64,000 bases of DNA from Sulfitobacter sp. S223 (GCF_025143825.1 NZ_CP083560.1:3100001-3164000), one strand, 5' to 3'. Counted from the first letter of the stretch, positions 17,381 through 25,745 are shown. A program made the numbers and translations. Notes: a model not told the origin generated them from the letters alone.

Positions 17381-17548
17381 GAGTTCCGTGCGGTTTCGAA
17401 TATCGCCATTTAATCATGGCCTTTCTGTGTGTCATCGAAGTAAGCGATGAGACCCAATTTCTGCCACATAGGCAAATTATGAATTGGGTCACAAAGGGCG
17501 CAATACTTATCGCTGTAGGCGCGTGCCTAAACGCTTCAGGAGATACCT

Positions 17549-17740
17549 ATGACTAAGAACAATAGCTTTACAGACAAAGAACGCGCTGCATGGCACGAGG
17601 ATCGCCGCCGAGGGAATCAAGGCGAAGCAGACGTTGGAAATTCTTCCGTGAGTGACGATACCTGTATCAATTGCGGCGCTCCGCTTGGGCGGGAGATTCC
17701 TGAGGGCTATGAAGGCGCGCTATGTGGTGCTTGTGATTAG
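17549..17740 (+). CDS. Small zinc-ribbon-like protein, function unknown
   Basis: A 63-residue acidic protein preceded by CAGGAG at good spacing. Its C-terminal half holds two Cys pairs, CINC and CGAC, separated by about 23 residues (GAPLGREIPEGYEGALCGACD), which could bind one zinc ion. The N-terminus DKERAAWHEDRRRGNQGEAD is charged and probably helical. It lies alone in an eroded region between a broken secreted-protein gene and a frameshifted regulator, and is flanked by copies of a 20-bp palindrome. No function can be assigned. Confidence 0.65.
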   Translation: MTKNNSFTDKERAAWHEDRRRGNQGEADVGNSSVSDDTCINCGAPLGREIPEGYEGALCGACD

Positions 17741-18128
17741 ATTGCTTTAGCTCGCCAAAAACGCTCGTTTTTGGCACATGCAAAAATCATCCGAAATGAC
17801 GCTACCAAAAATTCCGTTCAAAACCCGAGCAGTTGTTGAAGGTTTTTGGCTGTTCGTCGTAAGCGGACATTGGTGCGAAGCACAGCATCGGTCGAATTGG
17901 GCTCGTTGCTGCCGTTCGCTGCGGTTGCACACAAAAACAACTGCCAAGTCGGGGGCCGAGAGGCTGCAATGCGGACAAAGCGCCATTTCGCTGCAGCTGC
18001 GCGTAAGTCCGCAATTGACGTTTCATCTGTGCTGGGACTTCCCATGCGATGGCCCATTGCGGGGGTTGTTTTGAATAGCGGCAGTGTTGGCTTTCCAGCG
18101 TCGACTCGGTGACGGAGCTTCGATGGTC
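17741..18128. other. 388-bp spacer with palindrome and eroded sequence
   Basis: Holds the second perfect palindrome copy (17755-17774). The rest has several overlapping open frames on both strands but none with a ribosome binding site or recognisable domain. Phrases such as TTGGGCTCG...GCCG recur near 22,816, suggesting old dispersed intergenic sequence. Confidence 0.5.
17755..17774. repeat. 20-bp palindromic repeat, copy 2
   Basis: Exact copy of 17361-17380, placed 15 bp after the stop of the small zinc-ribbon-like gene, where it could serve as a bidirectional terminator, although it lacks a clean T run beyond the arm itself. Confidence 0.7.
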
Positions 18129-19006
18129 TTAACCAATACCCTCTGCCAGTAGATCAAAAACTACGCGAATGCGTAGGTTTGTCTTTAGCTCGCGGTGGGC
18201 CACCAGCCATGTCTCGATACTGATCGGCTCAAACGCCGAAGTCGGGTTTTCGAGTTCTGGGTAATCAGCCCCGATTTCGACTGGGAGGATGCCGATCCCA
18301 AAGCCTTGCCGGACAAGTTCGAGCGTAAGTGTGGTACTCGACGTCGAAAAATTGAAATTCGCGGTCGTCAGATTCACGCCACGTGATGCCATCAAACCAA
18401 GTCGCTGTTCTGGTTGGTCGAAACCGACAAACGTTAATTTCTCAAGATCAGCCAGCGACTTGGGGCGGCCAACTTCATCAAGGTACTCTTTTGACGCGAA
18501 AAGATGTGCCTTCGTGTCGCGAAGCCGTTTTGCAAACAGGGTCTCGTCATTGGGTCGACTGTGACGGATTGCGATGTCCGCTTCTCGACGGCGCAAATCG
18601 CTCAACTCATTTGATGCGATAATCTCGATCTGTAGGTCTGGCGCAGTTTCTTGAGGATAGGCGGCAGATAAAACGTCGCCATCCCGTTTGTAGCCGAAAT
18701 CAAAACATGCCCGGTTACAGCTTGGGACTGGCCTGTTGCGGCAACGGATATGGTGTTTGCTGCATCGCCCATCGTTTGGAAATGTGCGAGCAGCTCTACG
18801 CCTGACTGGGTCAGCAAAAGTGCGCGCGATGTCCGCTCGAAGAGTGTAACCCCGAGTGCTTCTTCAAGGCTGGCGACCTGTCGGCTCAGCGTCGGTTGCG
18901 TCAGCCCAAGGGCGCGCGCGGCTGCGGACAACGACCCTTCTTCAGCGGTGACGAGAAACGCCCGCGCTTGGTTCCAGTCGAAGGCTGATCGTTTCCACTC
19001 CATCAT
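18129..19006 (-). pseudogene. LysR-family regulator, frameshifted
   Basis: Two frames together make one LysR regulator. The first (from 19006) has the winged helix with WNQARAFLVTAEEGSLSAAA and LTQPTLSRQVASLE and runs to LPPILKKLRQ, then hits a stop near 18602. The second frame picks up at APDLQIEIIASNELSDLRRR and carries the rest of the effector domain, including EADIAIRH and GFGIGILP, to 18129. The shift lies at about 18640-18655, within a short GCGCCAG-rich stretch, consistent with a small deletion. It is divergent from the methyltransferase at 19098, a usual arrangement for a LysR target. Unless corrected by error or frameshifting it gives only the DNA-binding half. Confidence 0.85.
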
Positions 19007-19097
19007 TTTCGTATACCAGATCAAGATAGATGCGCAATTCCGTATTGGTGCGCCGCGATCTATGTGTTGCCGGTGACGAACTTAAGGCAGCAATAAA

Positions 19098-19856
19098 ATG
19101 ACGACTCCAGAAAGAAAAAGGCACAGGCCATCGGATACCCCTGTCATGGAAAAGGCAATCCCCATGGCAACGCGTCGCATCGGCTCTTGGGAGGTTCTCA
19201 TAAGCAGGCGCCCGCTTTCGACAACGGACCTCGCCAGCCGCTACGACGCGGTTTCGGGCAAATGGGCGCGGACGGCGCGTCGTTTTCGGTTGAATGCCGC
19301 ATATTGCGAACCCCTTTTGGCCTCTCGGGTTGTGACGGATCTTATGCAGGTTGAGCAAAGGGCGCGGATCCTTGATTGCGGTGTCGGTAATGGCAGCCTT
19401 TCGATTGCGCTTGCTAGCCTCATGAAGGGGCCGGCCGATTTCCACGCTGTTGATACCTCTGCTGAAATGCTTGTGCAGACCAAGCCATTGATGCAGCACT
19501 CCGGGCTGAGCCCCCATCTTCAACAGGCCAATGTCATGTCATTGCCCTATGATGATCAGTCCTTTGACGTCGTTATGGCCGCGCATGTTCTTGAACATCT
19601 GCCGGATCCCCAACGTGCCCTTGCAGAGATGGTCCGCGTTCTGAAGCCGGGTGGCATGGTGTTCCTTTGCGTGACGCGGCCCTCACTTTTCGGCGCACTC
19701 GTCCAACTCTTGTGGCGCACATGGGCGATCACAGAACAAGAGGGCATTGCATGGCTGCATGCATCTAAGCTTGTCGATGTCGGATACCAGCCGGTTCGGC
19801 TCGGCTCCTTTGCTGGCTTCGCGAGCACTGCTTTTTGGGCGCGGCGGCCGTTATGA
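19098..19856 (+). CDS. Class I SAM-dependent methyltransferase
   Basis: A 252-residue methyltransferase. Motif I is ILDCGVGNGSLSIAL near 90-104, motif II the acidic AVDTSAEML, motif III VMSLPYDDQSFDVVMAAHVL, followed by LPDPQRALAEMVRVLKPGG. These are the Methyltransf_11 (ubiE-like) hallmarks. The N-terminal 45 residues are basic and unrelated to the fold. It overlaps the next membrane-protein gene by four bases (ATGA), so the two are coupled, and it is divergent from the broken LysR gene. The substrate is unknown; a small molecule or lipid is likely. Confidence 0.85.
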   Translation: MTTPERKRHRPSDTPVMEKAIPMATRRIGSWEVLISRRPLSTTDLASRYDAVSGKWARTARRFRLNAAYCEPLLASRVVTDLMQVEQRARILDCGVGNGSLSIALASLMKGPADFHAVDTSAEMLVQTKPLMQHSGLSPHLQQANVMSLPYDDQSFDVVMAAHVLEHLPDPQRALAEMVRVLKPGGMVFLCVTRPSLFGALVQLLWRTWAITEQEGIAWLHASKLVDVGYQPVRLGSFAGFASTAFWARRPL

Positions 19857-20581
19857 TCTCTCCAATTAGAAAAGTCCCCAAATTGGGCTTAGGAAGATCC
19901 GAGTGGATCATTCTTGGCGTAATCTCTGTATATTCGTTCATTCCGGTCGTTGGCGGGTTGATACGGATTTTTGAGCTAACAGGTGGGCCGCAGATCGCAC
20001 CAGTAAACCCTCGGGCATTGCTTGCTCCGCTCCCCATTATTCTCCACATCACGAGCAGTAGTTTGTTCTGCGTGCTCGGCGCTTTCCAGTTCTTACCAAG
20101 CCCGCGCCGCCAGCGTCCGGCGGCGCATCGCGTCATCGGACGATTGATTGCGATCGCGGGGTGTATTTCTGCGCTCACGGGTCTGTGGATGACCCATTTT
20201 TATGTGTTTCCCGAACCGCTTCAGGGGCCCGCGCTGTATCGGGTGCGGATGGTCTTGGGCACCGCAATGGTCGGACTCATCATCTGGGCCGTGATCGCAG
20301 CCAGATCCCTCAACGTTCTCCAACACAGCGCGTCGATGGTGCGGGCCTATGCCATCGGTCAGGGCGCGTCGACGCAGACTGTTTTGGGCATTAGTTGGAT
20401 CATTGCTGTCGGCTCCGAAGCGATGGGACCCCTGCGCGACGGGTTGATGATTTTCGCGTGGGTGGTCAACCTGCTGGCCGCAGAAATCTTCATACGTGCC
20501 ATGCTGAGGCCGCCAAAGCGTCGGCAAAAGCATTCGTCACTGCCCCCTGTACGGCCTTCAATACCAAGAAATGAGATTTGA
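19853..20581 (+). CDS. DUF2306 multi-pass membrane protein
   Basis: A 242-residue inner-membrane protein with about six or seven hydrophobic helices (first about 19-40). The DUF2306-like features are LHITSSSLFCVLGAFQFLPS followed by RPAAHRVIGRL and a final polar basic tail. ATG at 19853 overlaps the methyltransferase stop as ATGA and is preferred to a start six codons upstream. Function unknown. The run methyltransferase, DUF2306 and DUF6326-like protein appears to be one transcript. Confidence 0.8.
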   Translation: MISPIRKVPKLGLGRSEWIILGVISVYSFIPVVGGLIRIFELTGGPQIAPVNPRALLAPLPIILHITSSSLFCVLGAFQFLPSPRRQRPAAHRVIGRLIAIAGCISALTGLWMTHFYVFPEPLQGPALYRVRMVLGTAMVGLIIWAVIAARSLNVLQHSASMVRAYAIGQGASTQTVLGISWIIAVGSEAMGPLRDGLMIFAWVVNLLAAEIFIRAMLRPPKRRQKHSSLPPVRPSIPRNEI

Positions 20582-20984
20582 AATGACGTACCAAAATGGC
20601 AATCCCCGTCTTCTTTTGTCGATCCTTTGGGTCTTCATCATCCTGAATTTTTTTGCACGCGATATTCATGAGTTGGGCCGCCCCGGCATGCTGGAACAGA
20701 TGATGTCCGGCATAATTGACGGGGTCGTGATAACGGAAATGTTGATGCTGTTAGGCGGGATCATGATAGAGATTCCAATCTTGATGACAGTCCTCGCGTT
20801 GCTGTTGCCACATAGACTGAATCGATGGACGAACATTGGTGTGGGCCTTTTGACAATTGTCATGATCGTGGCGATGAACCTCAAACCCGACCTCGACAAC
20901 GTCTTTTTCATGGGTATTCAGTTGATCGCTTTGATCAGCATTGTTGCGGTGGCATGGCGTTGGCGCGGCCCAGAACTGTTGTAA
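20571..20984 (+). CDS. DUF6326-like small membrane protein
   Basis: A 137-residue protein with four hydrophobic helices (about 14-31, 48-68, 70-92 and 105-128). The family resemblance is to DUF6326 from the N-terminal NPRLLLSILWVFIILNFFARD pattern. It overlaps the preceding gene by 11 bases if the ATG at 20571 is used; ATG at 20583, just after the upstream stop, is an equally good start. No function known. Confidence 0.72.
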   Translation: MRFEMTYQNGNPRLLLSILWVFIILNFFARDIHELGRPGMLEQMMSGIIDGVVITEMLMLLGGIMIEIPILMTVLALLLPHRLNRWTNIGVGLLTIVMIVAMNLKPDLDNVFFMGIQLIALISIVAVAWRWRGPELL

Positions 20985-21068
20985 GTTGTAACTCCAAAAC
21001 TGGCAAATGTGTGGCTGCACGATCGAATTGGATGGAATGTCCGCTCCAAAACCCTCAGCAACAAAATT

Positions 21069-21533
21069 TCATTGCGTATCGGACGGTGCCTGATCGATGG
21101 AGAAAAACTCCAATACGTTGTTGTCGGGATCGCGGACTCGGAAAAACCTAAAGGGACCTTCTACAATGACGGCAGAACTTTCTAAACGGTTTGGTGCTAT
21201 TGCTCGCGTCCTCACGAAAGCCTCTTCAATATCGGCTACATTAATGTAAGCCCGCATCGTATCACCGCGGATCGCATCGGCAGCATATGTTTCGCGCGAG
21301 ACAACAGCATAGAGGCCACCTGCAACTTCGAAGCCGACGAGGCTTGGCAGCTGGATCTCCGGAACGCCAAACAATTGCTCATAAAACGCGCTGGCTCGAT
21401 CCATATCATCGACAACGACATAGAGACCAAAGCGATCAGTGTGGATCGGTTCAGCATTCACTGAGGATGCAGCTATGTTAAATACGAAAGCAAAGAGGCT
21501 GAAGTATTGGGCTGATATCATGCGTTTCATCAA
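21069..21533 (-). CDS. VOC-family protein with signal peptide
   Basis: A 154-residue protein: signal peptide (about 1-28, MKRMISAQYFSLFAFVFNIA... ending VNA), then one glyoxalase/bleomycin-resistance (VOC) fold with GLYVVVDDMDRASAFYEQLF at the start and FRVRDPDNNVLEFFSID at the end, carrying the C-terminal metal-ligand Glu. VOC enzymes act on a wide range of small molecules and most are cytoplasmic, so export to the periplasm is unusual. Its start overlaps the GFA gene stop (ATGA at 21530-21533), so both are coupled. Confidence 0.85.
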   Translation of the reverse strand: MMKRMISAQYFSLFAFVFNIAASSVNAEPIHTDRFGLYVVVDDMDRASAFYEQLFGVPEIQLPSLVGFEVAGGLYAVVSRETYAADAIRGDTMRAYINVADIEEAFVRTRAIAPNRLESSAVIVEGPFRFFRVRDPDNNVLEFFSIDQAPSDTQ

Positions 21534-21934
21534 GTGTTCGCCTCTGCTGGGTGCCCATCGTTCTGAGGCGCATCATCACAAATAGTGTACCACGAAGGCT
21601 TCTCACAAACGAACTCGTGGGATTGGTTCGTGAGGGCAATATCTCCATCAAGGGCATTTGCTGCGATTGGGAAACTGTCTTCGGTTGATAGTATCTCGCC
21701 AAGTGACGTGCCGCAGACTTTGCAAAAGCACCGCGCATAAATGTATGGGGTAGTCGGTGCGAAAACCTGAACGCAGTCCTTACCTGCAATCCATCTGAGG
21801 TCTTCCTTTTTCACAAATGCGATGGTGCTTGCGCCAACCTTACGACACCTCGAACAGTGACATGTACCGACAAATGACGGCTCATTCGTCAACTCAAACT
21901 GGACCGCCTTGCAGCAGCAACTTCCCCGTATCAT
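21530..21934 (-). CDS. GFA / CENP-V family zinc protein
   Basis: A 134-residue GFA-fold protein. It has all seven zinc-ligand cysteines in order: CCCKA, CHCSRC and CFCKVCG. The family includes glutathione-dependent formaldehyde-activating enzyme but most members are of unknown activity. The start at 21934 (MIRGS) follows AAAGGAAAG; seven codons more are possible. It is divergent from the WYL regulator at 22039 and overlaps the VOC gene downstream, so the two probably form a WYL-controlled operon. Confidence 0.85.
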   Translation of the reverse strand: MIRGSCCCKAVQFELTNEPSFVGTCHCSRCRKVGASTIAFVKKEDLRWIAGKDCVQVFAPTTPYIYARCFCKVCGTSLGEILSTEDSFPIAANALDGDIALTNQSHEFVCEKPSWYTICDDAPQNDGHPAEANT

Positions 21935-22038
21935 AATCTTTCCTTTCATGTTCAACGACCTTACTCACACGTTTGCTTTGCGACATAAATATGGCATGCT
22001 GACAGCATCATGGCAGCATTGAATGCGAGGAACTGTTT

Positions 22039-22755
22039 TTGCGCAAAGCGGAGCGATTATTCGAAATTGTCCAACTTCTCCGCCTCGCGAGAGAACCGAT
22101 TTCTGCCCAGCATATCGCGAATGAGCTGGGGTCGTCCAAACGGTCCGTATATCGCGATATCGCGGCATTAAAGGCGCAGGACGTCCCCATCCGAGGAGAA
22201 GCTGGCGTCGGTTACGTCCTTGAAAAGGGCTTTGATATGCCGCCGTTGATGTTGACGTCCGATGAAATGGATGCCGCCGTTTTGGGTGCGCATTGGGTTG
22301 CAAGCAGAGGCGAGCCAGATTTGGCAAAAGCCGCCCTTAACTTACTTGCTAAGATTGAGGTGGTCGTACCAGAACGCCTGCGGGCACACGTGTTGGAACC
22401 AGCTACGAGTATCGCACCTGTTGTTCCAGCTTTCGAGGTGGTCAATTCCTCGTCCCTTAGAAATGCCATCCGTAGGCATCGAAAGATAACACTGGTATAC
22501 GAAGGCGGTTCAGGAACGCGCACGGAGCGCGTCGTCTGGCCAATTCTACTTGGCTATCGGGACGCAGGCCGCATTCTTGCAGCTTGGTGTGAGCTGCGGA
22601 ACGGTTTTCGTTACTTTCGCACCGATCGTATGATTTCAGCAGATATTCTAGAGAAACGGATACCAGAAAATGCGCTTTCCTTGCGCGCACGCTGGCGTTC
22701 TGAAATGGATCAGGAACGCGCGAGCTATGCAATCCAACCCCAAAAAGACGGATGA
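22039..22755 (+). CDS. HTH-WYL transcriptional regulator (YafY type)
   Basis: A 238-residue regulator with an N-terminal HTH_11 domain (RKAERLFEIVQLLRLA and SSKRSVYRDIAAL) and a C-terminal WYL-type sensor domain with LVYEGGSGTRTERVVWPILL and CELRNGFRYFRTDRM. Translation most likely begins at TTG 22039, eight bases after GAGG, giving the normal YafY-like N-terminus. It is divergent from the GFA-VOC pair, which it probably regulates. Confidence 0.88.
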   Translation: MRKAERLFEIVQLLRLAREPISAQHIANELGSSKRSVYRDIAALKAQDVPIRGEAGVGYVLEKGFDMPPLMLTSDEMDAAVLGAHWVASRGEPDLAKAALNLLAKIEVVVPERLRAHVLEPATSIAPVVPAFEVVNSSSLRNAIRRHRKITLVYEGGSGTRTERVVWPILLGYRDAGRILAAWCELRNGFRYFRTDRMISADILEKRIPENALSLRARWRSEMDQERASYAIQPQKDG

Positions 22756-22900
22756 GTGCATTCACCACACCAATTCACCAAAGCCGCCATTTGTTCAAAC
22801 CGCAGCATCCTGCACTTTGGGCTCGCTACCGCCGTCTGTGGCATGAAATTCCTAGGTCCGTTCTGGATTGGCGAACGGCACAACCGCTCGCCAACAGGTC

Positions 22901-23533
22901 TTAGATGTCGATGCGCTCAGCAATACTTAGAGCATCTTCCAGCTCGACGCCCAAGTATCGCACAGTGCTATCGACCTTCGTGTGGCCGAGTAGAAGTTGT
23001 ACTGCGCGAAGGTTACCCGTCTTGCGGTAAATCTCCGCAGCTTTGGTTCGACGCATCGAGTGTGTCCCGTATCCGCTGGGTTCCAGACCAATCGCCGTCA
23101 CCCAGTCACGTACCAGTCGGCCATACTGCCTCGTTGAGATATGCGGACGGTCGTGAAAGCGGCTCGGGAACATAAAGCGGCACCCGATCATCTCAGGTGA
23201 TCTTACCCACGCAATGACTGTATCTCTCGTGTTTTCAGTCAGTTCGAACTGAACGGGTTTCTTGGTCTTACTCTGGATAATTGAAACGCGCTCACGAACT
23301 CGGTCATCTTTGACCAAATCGGCCACGCCGAGTTTGACCAGATCACAGCCTCGCAGCTTGCTATCGATTGCAATGTTGAACAATGCAAGATCGCGCAGAT
23401 AGCCTGCAAGTTCGAGCCGGGCGCGAATGGCCCAAACCTGTTTGGGAAGAAGCGGTCGTTTCTGACCGATGATCCGCCCCTTGTTCCAGGCTTTGTTTCT
23501 CGGGGTAACTGCGGGAAGTTGGACTCTTGGCAT
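22901..23533 (-). CDS. Core-only tyrosine recombinase
   Basis: A 210-residue integrase-like protein lacking a long N-terminal arm-binding domain. Catalytic residues visible: R61 in SKLRGCDLVKL, a lysine near 89-92 (SKTKK), H158 and R161 in HSMRRTK, H184 in LLLGHTKVDS and the nucleophile Y193 in VRYLG. All five core positions are filled, so it may be active. The ATG at 23533 is preceded by GGAGGG; a longer open frame to 23656 is not used. No att sites or tRNA were recognised next to it. Close relatives are common, often several per genome, in Rhodobacteraceae and may be integron- or element-derived. Confidence 0.88.
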   Translation of the reverse strand: MPRVQLPAVTPRNKAWNKGRIIGQKRPLLPKQVWAIRARLELAGYLRDLALFNIAIDSKLRGCDLVKLGVADLVKDDRVRERVSIIQSKTKKPVQFELTENTRDTVIAWVRSPEMIGCRFMFPSRFHDRPHISTRQYGRLVRDWVTAIGLEPSGYGTHSMRRTKAAEIYRKTGNLRAVQLLLGHTKVDSTVRYLGVELEDALSIAERIDI

Positions 23534-23917
23534 AATATGCCCTCCAATCCTCCCTCCAAACCCAGGCATCAGCACCGCGCTGACAACAAGAGCATAGCAT
23601 CTTGTTGAACGGCTGGTGTCCGAAGTCGCTGGCAAACGGTGTTTCTGCGAACGCATTGGGCCGCAAAGAGCCCTCTCCTCAGATTTTCTGCACCGTAGCC
23701 AAAGTCCGCTTTCGCGGGGCAGGATTTATGAAATCAGCAAAGGCCTACGCCGATCTGGCCTTGGGCCAGGCCATCGGTACAGCACGAAAGAGGGTTCTGA
23801 CGAAGATCGAACCAGCAACGTTACAACAGTTTCCGGCGTAGCGATTGTTGAACTAGCCAGCATTTGTGTGAAAAGGGCCACGTAGGGCTGCCGGTCATGA
23901 AGCGGCTGTCGTGACAA
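23534..23917. other. 384-bp spacer, no gene recognised
   Basis: Lies between the recombinase and the CGNR regulator gene, both on the minus strand. Open frames on either strand lack ribosome binding sites and domain features. No attachment-site repeat was identified. Confidence 0.5.
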
Positions 23918-24574
23918 CTACACCTCTGGCGCCGTCGCAGAGGCCTTTCGGTGTGCCGCAGCCTTCGCGCGGTTGCCGCAAACGCTCATGCTGCACCAGC
24001 GACGTTTGCGATTCTTGCTGACATCGTGAAAATACAAAGTACACGTTGGTCCTTCGCAATTTCTGACAAAGGCGAAATCGGCCTCGCAGATGAATTTGGC
24101 GCAGGCTGCGGCAATTCGGGGCAGCAAATCATGTGGTTGTCGTATCTGGTATTGTGTCGTCAGGGCCCCCGACGTGGTCGCGCCGTCTTCCCTGTCTTGA
24201 TCGACCGGCGGCGGCGTTATCTGCATCGTCAACGTGCCACGAAGTAGGATCGCATTGATTTTTTCAATGAAGGGGTCTGCGGGCTGCGCAGCATCACCCC
24301 CTGCCATCCTTTCTATAAACGTTCGGAATGCGCCGCGAAATTCATGGATATCGTGCAACGCCTTTGTCTGTTCAATCGTCCGCGGTTCACTGTGAAACAC
24401 GTCTAATTCGTCGCCTGTGCAAAGCCCCGATTTCACAAGCCAATCCAGTAAACCAGATTCCGTGTCGAGCCAGTCGATGACTTTGCCCTTAGGGGCCGCA
24501 ACCGAATTTAAAAAATCGAGCGCGGGGCTTTCACCAATAAACATTGGGTCTGGGCGATTTGAAACTGCGTTCAT
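23918..24574 (-). CDS. CGNR zinc-finger regulator with ABATE domain
   Basis: A 218-residue protein with the ABATE stress-response domain at the N-terminus (ALDFLNSVAAPKGK, DWLDTESGLLDWLVKSG) and a C-terminal treble-clef CGNR zinc finger: NCEGPTCTLYFHDVS followed by RRRWCSMSVCGNRAKAAAHR-like residues with the four cysteines C, C, C and CGNR. Such proteins are presumed DNA-binding stress regulators. Start at 24574 (MNAVS) was chosen over 24610. It is divergent from the hydrolase gene across a spacer with two palindromes, so it may regulate itself and the hydrolase-azoreductase pair. Confidence 0.87.
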   Translation of the reverse strand: MNAVSNRPDPMFIGESPALDFLNSVAAPKGKVIDWLDTESGLLDWLVKSGLCTGDELDVFHSEPRTIEQTKALHDIHEFRGAFRTFIERMAGGDAAQPADPFIEKINAILLRGTLTMQITPPPVDQDREDGATTSGALTTQYQIRQPHDLLPRIAAACAKFICEADFAFVRNCEGPTCTLYFHDVSKNRKRRWCSMSVCGNRAKAAAHRKASATAPEV

Positions 24575-24613
24575 GTCATCTCTCAACGACGCACTGCATA
24601 GGGCAATCACTCA

Positions 24614-24630
24614 AGGTAACCCCCTTACCT
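24614..24630. promoter_or_regulatory. Inverted repeat AGGTAA-N5-TTACCT
   Basis: A perfect 6-bp-arm inverted repeat with a CCCCC centre, about 40 bp upstream of the CGNR regulator start. GTAAC/GTTAC sequences recur through the spacer (near 24,685, 24,718 and 24,744). Candidate operator for the divergent regulator. Confidence 0.4.
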
Positions 24631-24733
24631 GCATTATGAAAGTTATTTTTACGGCGTAAAGCGCTTCAGCTGATCACATTAAAGTAACTAGCTTAATAAA
24701 TTATAGGGGGTTAGCAAAAGTAACCATCAAAAC

Positions 24734-24747
24734 AACCTTTAAAGGTT
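24734..24747. promoter_or_regulatory. Perfect palindrome AACCTTTAAAGGTT
   Basis: A 14-bp perfect palindrome ending 16 bp before the hydrolase start codon. It shares the AGGTTA/GTTAC theme with the other repeats of this spacer, so it may be a repressor site overlapping the translation initiation region. Confidence 0.4.
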
Positions 24748-24763
24748 ACTAAAGGAATCACAA

Positions 24764-25714
24764 ATGACCTATTCAACTCGACTCTATGCCATCGCTGGTG
24801 CGTTGCTTCTAAGCGCCCCTTTCCAATCCTCAAGCGCATGGGCAGATACGAACCCGCTCAACAATACAACTTATCACGCTGTTGAAATCGATGATGTTTC
24901 GATTTTTTACCGTGAGGCAGGTCCAAAAGATGCTCCGACGCTGTTGTTGCTGCATGGTTTTCCATCTTCGTCACATATGTTTCGCGATCTCATTCCAGCC
25001 TTGGCGCAATCCTATCACGTCATCGCACCTGATTATCCTGGGTTTGGACAGTCTTCAGCACCAGATGCCGCAGATTACAACTACGACTTCACAACCTTGG
25101 CGCAGACGATGGACGCCTTTACGCAAAATATCGGCCTGACCAATTACACGCTCTATATGCAGGACTTTGGCGGCCCCGTTGGGCTGCGCCTTGCTGTTGA
25201 ACATCCAGAACGTGTCGAAGGAATGATCTTTCAAAACGCGACGATCCATGCGGAAGGTTGGAACCCTGATATCGTAGGCCAATTTGCCCCGTTTTGGGCT
25301 GAACGTTCGGCTGAAACCGAACAACCGCTTCGCGGTTTTTTCAAAGCCGAAACCACACAGTGGCAATATGTTGAGGGGTCAAGCCGCCGCGAACGCCTTA
25401 GCCCAGACGCATGGATCCACGATCAGGCCGGATTGGATCGCCCCGGCAATGCCGAGGTCCAACTTGAATACTTATGGAACTATCAAGACAACGTTGCGCG
25501 CTATCCGGCTTGGCAAGAATATCTGGAACAGGCCCAGCCAGACACATTGGTTGTCTGGGGCGAAAACGATCCGTTCTTTACGTTAGCTGGCGTCTCCGCG
25601 CTTCAGGCGGTTTTGCCGGATGCGGACGTGAACCTTTTCGATGCGGGCCACTTTGCATTGGAAACCCACGCAGCGGAGATCGGCGATGAAATTCTTAAAT
25701 TTATGGCGCGCTAG
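24764..25714 (+). CDS. Exported alpha/beta hydrolase, dehalogenase/epoxide-hydrolase type
   Basis: A 316-residue hydrolase with a signal peptide (about 1-27, ending AWA). Oxyanion region HGFPSSS is at 64-70; the nucleophile elbow is QDFGGPVG with Asp134, as in haloalkane dehalogenases and epoxide hydrolases, not Ser as in esterases; the acid is likely the Asp in GENDPFF and the catalytic His lies in DAGHFALETHA. Closest-looking family members are often annotated as alpha/beta hydrolases adjacent to azoreductases. The azoreductase gene starts 31 bp downstream, so they are cotranscribed. Substrate unknown. Confidence 0.88.
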   Translation: MTYSTRLYAIAGALLLSAPFQSSSAWADTNPLNNTTYHAVEIDDVSIFYREAGPKDAPTLLLLHGFPSSSHMFRDLIPALAQSYHVIAPDYPGFGQSSAPDAADYNYDFTTLAQTMDAFTQNIGLTNYTLYMQDFGGPVGLRLAVEHPERVEGMIFQNATIHAEGWNPDIVGQFAPFWAERSAETEQPLRGFFKAETTQWQYVEGSSRRERLSPDAWIHDQAGLDRPGNAEVQLEYLWNYQDNVARYPAWQEYLEQAQPDTLVVWGENDPFFTLAGVSALQAVLPDADVNLFDAGHFALETHAAEIGDEILKFMAR

Positions 25715-25745
25715 ACGCACACACACTTCCAAAGGACAGATCAAA

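Noticed and set aside
17778..18112. Several overlapping 70-98 codon frames on both strands
   Set aside because: Mutually overlapping, without ribosome sites or domain features; probably eroded non-coding DNA.
22901..23917. Prophage or integrative element next to the recombinase
   Set aside because: Only the recombinase is present; no phage genes, att repeats or tRNA were seen.
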